33,327 nucleotides of DNA, from the NCBI GenBank assembly GCA_027318645.1, contig DAHVOV010000076.1, positions 1 to 33,327 of the forward strand, read 5' to 3'. Both the position numbers and the translations under genes were made by a program. Position 1 is the first letter of the stretch. Every line of letters starts with the position of its first letter. The stretch is from Candidatus Aminicenantota bacterium. GTDB lineage: Bacteria > Acidobacteriota > Aminicenantia > UBA2199. The notes below the pieces were generated by a model. It was given only the letters and a program-made list of their open reading frames with translations. It was not told where the DNA came from and did not search any database. Of the stretch, positions 22,491 to 28,740 are shown in pieces.

Positions 22491-23894
22491 ATGAGCCCTG
22501 AGATCGAACGCGCCCCGCTCAAGCCCTATTTCCGCTGGCTGGTGCTGGCCATCATGTCGCTGATCTGCTTCGCCCAATACTTCATCTACGACTCCATCAC
22601 GCCGCTGGGCACCCTGATCAAGTCGACCATCGCCCAGGGGGGGCTCGGCTTCACGGGCTCCGAGTACGGGCTGCTCTTCTCGGCCTATGCCGTGGCCAAC
22701 GTCTTCCTGCTGATGCTGCTGGTGGCCGGCGTGCTGGTCGACAAGCTCGGCCTGAAGATCTCGGGCATCCTGTACGGGTTCCTGTGCTTCCTGGGCGCGG
22801 CGCTGACCGCCGTGGGCGCGATGTCGGCGCTGCCCGGCCTGCTGGGGCCGGCCTACCACTGGCTGGACAAGGGCTTCCTGCCGCAGTGGGGCGCCGGGCT
22901 GAAGGTCATGCTCCTGGGCCGCGCCATCTACGGCGTCGGCGCCGAGGCCATCCTGGTGGTGAACAACAAGGTCCTGGCGCGCTGGTTCAAGGGCAAGGAA
23001 CTGGCCTTCGCCTACGGCCTGAACCTGACGATCATGCGCCTGGGCACGTTCCTGGCGCTCAACATCCAGGCGCCGATCGCCAAGCACTGGGGACTGCGCA
23101 ACGCCCTCTGGTTCGCCGCCGTGCTCATGCTGAGCGGCTTCTCGACCTACTTCATCTACCTCTGGCTGGAGCGCAGGGCGCGCGGACGCGCCGGCGCGCC
23201 GGCGGCCGAAGGCGCCGTCGCCGGGAGCGAGGAGAAGTTCCGCCTCAAGGAGGTCTTCTCCTTCAGCCCCTCGTTCTGGTTCATCTCGCTGCTGTGCGTC
23301 ACCTTCTACTCGGCGGTCTTCCCCTTCCAGGCCTACGCCCCCGACATCCTGGTCCAGAAGTTCGGCTACAGCGTCCCCCTGGCCGGCTCCATCGCCTCGG
23401 CGCTGATCTTCGGCACCATGATCTTCACCCCGATCTTCGGCTGGCTGGTGGACCGCTACGGCAAGCGCGCCACGCTGATGATGATCGGCTCGCTGCTGCT
23501 CATTCCCTGCCACCTGCTGATCGGCTTCACGCGCGTCCTGCCCATCCTGCCGATCTTCGCGGTCGGCATCGCCCTGTCGCTCGTGCCCGCCGCCCTCTGG
23601 GCCGCCATCCCCATGATGGTGCCGGAGAAGCGGCTGGGGACGGCGTTCGGCGTGATCGGCTACATCCAGAACGTCGGCCTGATGCTCTTCCCCTACGTCG
23701 CCGGCCGCATCTCCGACGCCCACACCGTCCAGAAGGTGATCAACGGCCAGGGCGTGGCCGTCGTCGACTACCGCGCCACCATGCTCATGTTCGCGCTGCT
23801 GGGGGCGGTGGGCTTCGTGTTCTCGGTCCTGCTCAAGCGCGCCGACACGCGCCGCAAGGAGGGGCAGAGCATCGAGTCGGTGATGCACGGCTAG
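22491..23894 (+). CDS. MFS transporter, MFSD1-like
   Basis: A 467-residue inner-membrane permease with about twelve hydrophobic helices in two halves joined by a charged loop near 230. The MFS loop signature between helices 2 and 3 is visible as GVLVDKLGLKISG, and RAIYGVGAEAILVVNNKVLARWF in helices 4-5 is typical of the MFSD1-type group, whose known animal members carry dipeptides. The second half repeats the signature as GWLVDRYGKRATLMM. Co-transcription with L-serine dehydratase 22 bp downstream suggests uptake of serine, a serine peptide or a related compound; this is inference. GGAGAG precedes the ATG. Confidence 0.87.
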   Translation: MSPEIERAPLKPYFRWLVLAIMSLICFAQYFIYDSITPLGTLIKSTIAQGGLGFTGSEYGLLFSAYAVANVFLLMLLVAGVLVDKLGLKISGILYGFLCFLGAALTAVGAMSALPGLLGPAYHWLDKGFLPQWGAGLKVMLLGRAIYGVGAEAILVVNNKVLARWFKGKELAFAYGLNLTIMRLGTFLALNIQAPIAKHWGLRNALWFAAVLMLSGFSTYFIYLWLERRARGRAGAPAAEGAVAGSEEKFRLKEVFSFSPSFWFISLLCVTFYSAVFPFQAYAPDILVQKFGYSVPLAGSIASALIFGTMIFTPIFGWLVDRYGKRATLMMIGSLLLIPCHLLIGFTRVLPILPIFAVGIALSLVPAALWAAIPMMVPEKRLGTAFGVIGYIQNVGLMLFPYVAGRISDAHTVQKVINGQGVAVVDYRATMLMFALLGAVGFVFSVLLKRADTRRKEGQSIESVMHG

Positions 23895-23916
23895 CCGCCT
23901 CTCCGCCCCCGCCGGC

Positions 23917-25119
23917 ATGGAATCCATCCGCGAGATCTTTCGCACCGGCCACGGCCCCTCGAGCAGCCACACCATGGGGCCGCGCTCGGCCGCCGAGGCC
24001 TTCCTGGAGAAGGCCCCCGCCGCTGCCTCCTTCCAGGTCACGCTGTTCGGCAGCCTGGCCGCCACCGGCAAGGGCCACCTGACCGAGGAAACGCTGCGCG
24101 AGGCCTTCCGCGGCCGCAGGCTGGAGATCGCCTTCCGGCCGGACACCTTCCTGCCGCGCCACCCGAACGCCATGACCTTCTCCGCCCGGGACGCCGCCGG
24201 CGGCGAAACGGCCTCCTGGACGGCCTACAGCGTCGGCGGCGGCAAGGTGATCGACGACGGCTACTCGCCCGACGCGGGCCGCGTCTACCCCTTCGCCGCC
24301 ATGGACGCCGTGCTGGCGCACTGCGAGAAGAACGGCCGGCAGCTCTGGGAGGTGGTCGAGGAGCACGAAGGCGCGGGAATCCGCGACTACTTGCGCGACG
24401 CCTGGCAGGTGATGCGCGACGCCGTCCGCCGCGGCAAGGCCAACGAGGGGGTCCTGCCGGGAGCGCTCAAGCTGCCGCGCAAGGCCCGCTCCTACTGCCT
24501 GAAGGCCCGGTCGTTCGCCGGCTCCCTGAAGCGCCGCTCCCGGCTCTTCGCCTACGCCCTGGCCGTGGCCGAGGAGAACGCCGCCGGCGGGCTCATCGTC
24601 ACCGCGCCCACCTGCGGCTCGGCCGGGGTGGTGCCGGCCGTCCTCACCCTGCTGGCCAAGGACCGCCACCTCACCGAGGCCGACATCGTCAAGTCCCTGG
24701 AGACCGCCGGGCTGTTCGGCGCCATGGCCAAGGCCAACGCCTCCATCTCCGGGGCCGAGGTCGGCTGCCAGGGCGAGATCGGCGTCGCCTGCGCCATGGC
24801 CGGCGCCGCCGCCGCGCAGCTGTCGGGAGCGACCGTCGCCCAGATCGAGTACGCGGCCGAGATGGGCATCGAGCACCACCTGGGCCTGACCTGCGACCCG
24901 GTCGCCGGCCTGGTGCAGATCCCCTGCATCGAGCGCAATGCCTTCGCCGCCGCCCGCGCGCTCGACCACCGCGCCTTCGCCCTGCTGTCCGACGGCCGCC
25001 ACCGCATCAGCTTCGACGAGGTCGTCGAGGTGATGAGGATGACCGGCCGCGACCTGTCGTGGCGCTACAAGGAGACGGCGCGCGGCGGCCTGGCGGTAGT
25101 CGAAAAAACAAGTGAATAG
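23917..25119 (+). CDS. sdaA: L-serine ammonia-lyase, iron-sulfur type (single chain)
   Basis: Deaminates L-serine to pyruvate and ammonia using an oxygen-sensitive [4Fe-4S] cluster, in the cytoplasm. The 400-residue chain joins the beta part (GPSSSHTMGPRSAAE, 13-27) to the alpha part in one protein. The cluster cysteines fit C233 in APTCGSAG, C284 in VGCQGEIG and C326 in LTCDPVAG. The start at 23917 matches the family N-terminus, although no good ribosome binding site is seen; translation may be coupled to the MFS gene. The final codons AGT GAA TAG are the first unit of the AGTGAAT heptad array that follows, so the array supplies the stop codon. Confidence 0.95.
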   Translation: MESIREIFRTGHGPSSSHTMGPRSAAEAFLEKAPAAASFQVTLFGSLAATGKGHLTEETLREAFRGRRLEIAFRPDTFLPRHPNAMTFSARDAAGGETASWTAYSVGGGKVIDDGYSPDAGRVYPFAAMDAVLAHCEKNGRQLWEVVEEHEGAGIRDYLRDAWQVMRDAVRRGKANEGVLPGALKLPRKARSYCLKARSFAGSLKRRSRLFAYALAVAEENAAGGLIVTAPTCGSAGVVPAVLTLLAKDRHLTEADIVKSLETAGLFGAMAKANASISGAEVGCQGEIGVACAMAGAAAAQLSGATVAQIEYAAEMGIEHHLGLTCDPVAGLVQIPCIERNAFAAARALDHRAFALLSDGRHRISFDEVVEVMRMTGRDLSWRYKETARGGLAVVEKTSE

Positions 25120-25150
25120 TGAATAGTGAATAGTGAAAAGTGAAGAGTGA
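25112..25150. repeat. AGTGAAT heptad array at the sdaA stop
   Basis: GTGA starts at 25112, 25119, 25126, 25133, 25140 and 25147, an exact 7-bp step over six units. Because 7 is not a multiple of 3, successive units put TGA or TAG in each reading frame. Confidence 0.9.
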
Positions 25151-25165
25151 GGGGCGCTATCTGAA

Positions 25166-25205
25166 ATAAAAAGAGCAATCAGCGAAAGCGGCTTTCGCTG
25201 ATTGC
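25166..25205 (-). terminator. Rho-independent terminator of the FKBP gene
   Basis: A perfect 14-bp stem (GCAATCAGCGAAAG with CTTTCGCTGATTGC) with a three-base loop is followed on the minus strand by a CTTTTTATTT tract. It lies 35 bp behind the FKBP stop codon. On the plus strand no T tract follows, so it serves the minus strand. Confidence 0.85.
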
Positions 25206-25239
25206 CCGCTGCGGATCACGAATCACGAATTACGTCTCG

Positions 25240-25989
25240 CTATTTCTTCGCCTCGGGCTTGGGCGCTTCGGCCGGCTTCTCGATGCCCAGCAGCTCGACC
25301 TCGAACACCAGGGTGGCGTTGGGGCCGATGACCTGGCCGGCGCCGTTTTCGCCGTAGGCCAGGCGGCTGGGGAGGAAGAACTGGTACTTGGAGCCGACCT
25401 TCATCAGCTGCAGGGCCTCGGTCCAGCCGGGGATGACGCCCTTGAGCGGGAACACGGCCGGCTGATTGCGCTTGTAGGACGAGTCGAACTCGGTGCCGTC
25501 GAGCAGGGTGCCGCGGTAGTGCACCTTGACGGTGTCGCTCTCCTTGGGCAGCGGGCCGGGGCCCTCGCTGATCACGCGGTACTGCAGGCCGCTGGCCGTG
25601 ACCTTGACGCCGGGCTTCTGGGCGTTCTCCTTCAGGAACGCCTCCTCCTTGGCCTGGTTCTCCTTGCCCTGCGCCAGGCGCTTCTCCTGCTCGGCCTTCA
25701 TCATGTCGTCGCGGAACTGGGTCATGATCTTCTGGATCTCGTCGTCCTTGAACAGCGGCGCGGTGCCCTGCTTGCCGTCCTGCAGTCCCTTCAGCATCGC
25801 GTCCAGGTCGATGTCCATCGAGCGGGCCTTGAAGTTCTTGCCGATGTCGAGGCCGATGGCGTAGCTGACTTTCTTCATCTGCGTGTCCAGGTCCTCTTTT
25901 TTCGTGACCTGGGCGGCGCTGCCGGCCTTCTGGCAGGCGACGAACCCGAGCAGCGCGAACACGATCGCGACGGAGACGATTTTTTTCAT
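25240..25989 (-). CDS. FKBP-type peptidyl-prolyl isomerase lipoprotein (Mip/FkpA-like)
   Basis: Folding helper that speeds cis-trans isomerisation of X-Pro bonds in the periplasm or at the surface. The 249 residues comprise a signal peptide with a cysteine at 19 (LLGFVAC, an imperfect lipobox), an N-terminal helical dimerisation domain (about 35-125) and the FKBP domain (about 128-235). Typical pocket residues are visible: VHYRGTLLDGTEFDSS (156-171), IPGWTEAL (187-194), AYGENGAG (211-218) and ATLVFEVELL. The tail is rich in Pro, Glu and Lys. The ATG at 25989 follows AAGGAG; the longer ORF upstream is spacer. It has its own promoter and terminator and is thus monocistronic. Confidence 0.95.
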   Translation of the reverse strand: MKKIVSVAIVFALLGFVACQKAGSAAQVTKKEDLDTQMKKVSYAIGLDIGKNFKARSMDIDLDAMLKGLQDGKQGTAPLFKDDEIQKIMTQFRDDMMKAEQEKRLAQGKENQAKEEAFLKENAQKPGVKVTASGLQYRVISEGPGPLPKESDTVKVHYRGTLLDGTEFDSSYKRNQPAVFPLKGVIPGWTEALQLMKVGSKYQFFLPSRLAYGENGAGQVIGPNATLVFEVELLGIEKPAEAPKPEAKK

Positions 25990-26016
25990 TGGGGGCTCCT
26001 TTTTGGCTGAAGCGCC

Positions 26017-26045
26017 ACTATAGCAGAATCGCCGCTGGTTGACAA
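26017..26045 (-). promoter_or_regulatory. Promoter of the FKBP gene
   Basis: On the minus strand TTGTCA, 17 bp, TATAGT, with a leader of about 20 bases holding AAGGAG. Confidence 0.7.
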
Positions 26046-26082
26046 CCGCTGGCCTGGGTTCCGGTTCTTGTTTCTTTTCTTG

Positions 26083-26128
26083 TCCGTGTCGGTCCGTATC
26101 CGTCCGTGTTTTAATTTCTTGTCCGTGC
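26083..26128. repeat. TCCGT decamer array
   Basis: TCCGT words start at 26083, 26093 and 26103 (10-bp step), with further copies at 26099 and 26122; TTTCTTGTCCGTG occurs in part on both sides. It fills the gap between the FKBP and ferredoxin genes. Confidence 0.6.
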
Positions 26129-26141
26129 GCCAGTGCCAGAT

Positions 26142-27425
26142 CTAATCCTTGCGCTTCGCAAGCAGAAACTCCAGGTAGCGGGACTTCATCTGGCGGCTGG
26201 CCAGGGCCTGCTGGAGAGGCGGCAGCTTCAGGATCACCCCCAGGACGGCGGCCATGGCCCGGTGGTTCCAGCTGGCCTGGACGTCGATGACCAGGTTCTG
26301 CAGCTTGCCGCGCTCGATGGCCATGACCACGGCGCGGTGGGTGGAGTTCAGCGGCGTGATCACCCGCTGCGGCCGCCGGCGCAGGGAGACGGCCTGCTGC
26401 GGGCAGGCGGCGACGCAGACGCCGCATCCCAGGCAGCGCTCCTCGTCCACGAGCGCCTTCCGCCGCTTCGGCCGCCGCGGGTCGTTGGCCGAGACCAGCG
26501 CCATGGCCTCGACCGGGCAGGCGTCGGCGCAGCGGCCGCAGCCCGAGCACGCCGCCCCGTCCACGACGGGCAGGAAGGGGCTGGTGTGCACCGGGTGCAG
26601 GAAGCCGAAGCGGCGCGCGGCGATCATCGCCTCGCAGCAGCAGCCGCAGCAGTTGCAGATGAAGTTGACCGACTCGCGCACGTTCTCGCCGAACTGCACC
26701 AGCTGGCGCTCGCGCGCCTGCTGCAGTAGGTCCAGGGCCTCGGCGGCGTCGATGCGCCGGGCGATGCCGTGGCGGGCGAGGGAGTCGGCGGTGGAGTTGA
26801 AGGTCAGGCAGATGTCGCGCGGCGCGGCGCAGGCCCGCCCGAGGTGCTCCATCTTGTGGCGGCAGTAGCAGACGCCGACGGCGATGTGCCGCGCCGTGCG
26901 CGCCACCTGCGAGGCGCGCTCGTGGTCCAGGACGTGCAGCGAGCCTTCCGTCCCCAGCGCCGGCTCGTGGACGAACACCCGGCCCAGCTGGGTCTCGCCG
27001 CGGCAGAACAGCTGGCGGATGAACTCCTCCTCAACGTTGAGGTACTGGTAGAAAAGCTCGGCCAGCAGGCGCTGGTCGATGTCGCCGCGCACGCGCATCA
27101 TGGAGAACTCGAAGAAGCCGGCCATGGGCGGAGGCAGGCAATAGACCATCGCCCCGTCGGGGCCCGGAGAGTCGACCAGGATGCCGCGCCCGGCCAGCTC
27201 CTCCAGCGTCCGTCGCGCCGCGGCCTCGTCGGTCTTCCAGACCCTGGCCGCCCTCCTGGCGGTGAAGGGGCGGATGGGGAGGCTGGCGACCCGCTCGGCC
27301 TCGGCCTCGGAAAACAGCATTTCCAGGATGCGGAAGAGGGTCTGGGAGGGGGGCGCTCCCTGCGGGTAGAGGTTCAGGCGCCGGGTCAGCCGCTGGTACG
27401 CCGCGCGCGAGGTCAGGTGCGCCAT
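26142..27425 (-). CDS. Polycysteine 4Fe-4S ferredoxin-type protein with winged-helix-like N-terminus
   Basis: A 427-residue cytoplasmic iron-sulfur protein. Residues about 25-100 look like a winged helix (helices and a short hairpin), followed by a helical middle. Three cysteine groups follow: C186, C188, C199 and C206; the dense CNCCGCCC (257-264); and two classic ferredoxin clusters, CSGCGRCADACP (293-304) and CLGCGVCVAACP (331-342). It should bind two [4Fe-4S] clusters and perhaps one or two more centres, acting in electron transfer or redox sensing; its partner is unknown. The ATG at 27425 has GGAGG upstream and a TTGCTT-17 bp-TACAGT promoter; the track ORF upstream runs through a nonamer repeat. 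It is monocistronic here. Confidence 0.88.
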   Translation of the reverse strand: MAHLTSRAAYQRLTRRLNLYPQGAPPSQTLFRILEMLFSEAEAERVASLPIRPFTARRAARVWKTDEAAARRTLEELAGRGILVDSPGPDGAMVYCLPPPMAGFFEFSMMRVRGDIDQRLLAELFYQYLNVEEEFIRQLFCRGETQLGRVFVHEPALGTEGSLHVLDHERASQVARTARHIAVGVCYCRHKMEHLGRACAAPRDICLTFNSTADSLARHGIARRIDAAEALDLLQQARERQLVQFGENVRESVNFICNCCGCCCEAMIAARRFGFLHPVHTSPFLPVVDGAACSGCGRCADACPVEAMALVSANDPRRPKRRKALVDEERCLGCGVCVAACPQQAVSLRRRPQRVITPLNSTHRAVVMAIERGKLQNLVIDVQASWNHRAMAAVLGVILKLPPLQQALASRQMKSRYLEFLLAKRKD

Positions 27426-27440
27426 GTATCCTCCGCCGCC

Positions 27441-27469
27441 ACTGTACCATGACGGCGGCAGGGAAGCAA
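27441..27469 (-). promoter_or_regulatory. Promoter of the ferredoxin-type gene
   Basis: On the minus strand TTGCTT, 17 bp, TACAGT. The -10 box ends 15 bases before the ATG and GCGGAGG lies between. Confidence 0.6.
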
Positions 27470-27483
27470 TTCCTGTCAGGCCG

Positions 27484-27537
27484 GTCCGACCTGTCCGACA
27501 GGTCCGACCGGTCCGACCCGTCTGACCGGTCCGACCT
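27484..27537. repeat. Six tandem nonamers GTCCGACCG
   Basis: Six direct 9-bp units start at 27484, 27493, 27502, 27511, 27520 and 27529; variation is limited to the last two bases and one C/T. The array ends seven bases before the csp -35 box. Being a multiple of three, it stays open in several frames and produces false ORFs. Confidence 0.9.
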
Positions 27538-27543
27538 CTTGGT

Positions 27544-27572
27544 TTGACTATCGGAATGAAGTGTGCTAGCAT
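27544..27572 (+). promoter_or_regulatory. Cold-shock gene promoter
   Basis: TTGACT, 17 bp, TAGCAT. The leader is only about 25 bases, much shorter than the long cold-sensing leader of E. coli cspA; GAGG lies before the ATG. Confidence 0.7.
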
Positions 27573-27604
27573 GACCGCAATTCAGTTTGCGAGGAACGAA
27601 CACC

Positions 27605-27811
27605 ATGCTTAAAGGCAAAGTCAAATGGTTCGACGCGAAGAAGGGGTACGGCTTCATCCACGGTGAGGACGGCAAGGACATCTTCGTCCACCACACCGCC
27701 ATCGTCTCCCAGGAAGGGTTCAAGACCCTGGAAGAGGGACAGGAAGTCACCTTCGAGGTCATCCAGGAAGATAAGGGCCCCAAGGCCACCAACGTCAAGG
27801 TAGCGGAATAG
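27605..27811 (+). CDS. Cold-shock domain protein
   Basis: A 68-residue single-domain nucleic-acid-binding protein of the CspA family that melts RNA structure. RNP1 is KGYGFIHG and RNP2 is DIFVHHTAI; the start [14 protein letters not shown] is typical. The ATG at 27605 is chosen over the earlier one in the track because family members start with this M and GAGG lies before it. It has its own promoter. A GC-rich hairpin follows the stop. Confidence 0.96.
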   Translation: MLKGKVKWFDAKKGYGFIHGEDGKDIFVHHTAIVSQEGFKTLEEGQEVTFEVIQEDKGPKATNVKVAE

Positions 27812-27827
27812 CCCGCACCCTCCCGTC

Positions 27828-27846
27828 CGTGCCGGTTCCCGGCACG
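27828..27846 (+). terminator. Hairpin after the cold-shock gene
   Basis: A perfect 8-bp stem, CGTGCCGG with CCGGCACG, has a three-base loop. No T tract follows, so it may be a weak or factor-dependent terminator, or an mRNA-stabilising hairpin. Confidence 0.4.
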
Positions 27847-27883
27847 CTGCCGCGCCCGCGGCCTGGCAGGAATCTCCTCCCCG

Positions 27884-28678
27884 CTATTTTCCCCCGCCCG
27901 TCCTCAGCAGCCGGGAAAGGGAGCGCAGCTTCGCCTGCAGGCGCGCCGCGTTCGCCGGTCCCAGCCGCAGCAGGTGCTTCTGGGCGGCACTGAGCCCCTC
28001 CAGCCCCGGATCGGCGAAGGCGTAGCTCATCATCTTCCTTTCCAGCACGATATCGCCGGCGATCGGCGGCGCCAGCAGCAGGTGCCCGATCGCCTGCTGC
28101 AGCCGCTCGGCGAAGGTGACGTCGGGGTAGCCCAGCTCGCGGAACGCCTTCTCCAGGGTCGGCCGCAGCGTCGCGTACCAGCGGACCCAGGTCGTATCCG
28201 GGACGGCCGCGAAGGCGGCCACCAGCGGGTCGTAGCGCCGAAAGCCCTTCGGGTCGATGACCATCCTCCCGCCTCGCTCCAGCACGGCGAAACGCTCCGC
28301 CGGCGAAAGGAACGGCAGGAGCGGCGCCGGGCTCTCGCCGCGGGCGATGGCGTCCACCGCGGCGACGGCGGTGCGCACGAGGTCTTTCTGCTTCAGCCAG
28401 GCGCGCATCGCCTCCGGCGGCTGCTGGTCCATGACCAGCCGGCGCACGGCGTCGTCGCTCGCGTCCAGGTCGAGATCGAGCGGCGTGACCGGCGCTTCGG
28501 GCCCGGCAACGGCCGGCGCCCGCTCCTCCGCCGCCGGGGCGGGAAGGGACGACGGCTCCGGCCGGGCGGCGGCGCTTTTTTCATTGGCCGGGGCCAGGAA
28601 CAGGAAATAGCCGAGACCGATGATGGCCACGGCGACAACGGCGATGGCGATCCACGTCAGTCGCTGGCTGGACAGCAT
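27884..28678 (-). CDS. DUF3014 family protein, membrane-anchored
   Basis: A 264-residue protein with one N-terminal membrane span (about 9-29), a proline/alanine-rich linker and a helical periplasmic domain. The DUF3014 pattern is clear: VRTAVAAVDAIARGESP, RYDPLVAAF, AFRELGYPDVTFAERLQQAIGHLL and LSAAQKHLLRLGPANAARLQAKLR. The family's role is unknown. The ATG at 28678 follows GGAGAGG. Its promoter overlaps the end of the upstream gene, so it can be expressed apart from the ATPase-transglutaminase operon although it lies 41 bp behind it. A 12-bp palindrome GGGGGATCCCCC lies in its leader. Confidence 0.87.
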   Translation of the reverse strand: MLSSQRLTWIAIAVVAVAIIGLGYFLFLAPANEKSAAARPEPSSLPAPAAEERAPAVAGPEAPVTPLDLDLDASDDAVRRLVMDQQPPEAMRAWLKQKDLVRTAVAAVDAIARGESPAPLLPFLSPAERFAVLERGGRMVIDPKGFRRYDPLVAAFAAVPDTTWVRWYATLRPTLEKAFRELGYPDVTFAERLQQAIGHLLLAPPIAGDIVLERKMMSYAFADPGLEGLSAAQKHLLRLGPANAARLQAKLRSLSRLLRTGGGK

Positions 28679-28711
28679 GAGGCACCTCTCCGGGGGATCC
28701 CCCCCGCGGAC

Positions 28712-28740
28712 ATTCTATTTCAAGAGCCGCCGGCTGTCAA
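28712..28740 (-). promoter_or_regulatory. DUF3014 gene promoter
   Basis: On the minus strand a consensus TTGACA, 17 bp, TAGAAT, which overlaps the last codons of the upstream gene. Confidence 0.7.

Noticed and set aside
22329-24173. 614-aa minus-strand ORF opposite the MFS gene
   Set aside because: Composition (His, Gln, Asp, Arg runs) is typical of the antisense of a membrane protein gene; no ribosome binding site or recognisable domain.
15099-25237. Heptad arrays as a CRISPR array
   Set aside because: Units are contiguous 6-9 bp words without unique spacers of constant length, and no cas gene is present.
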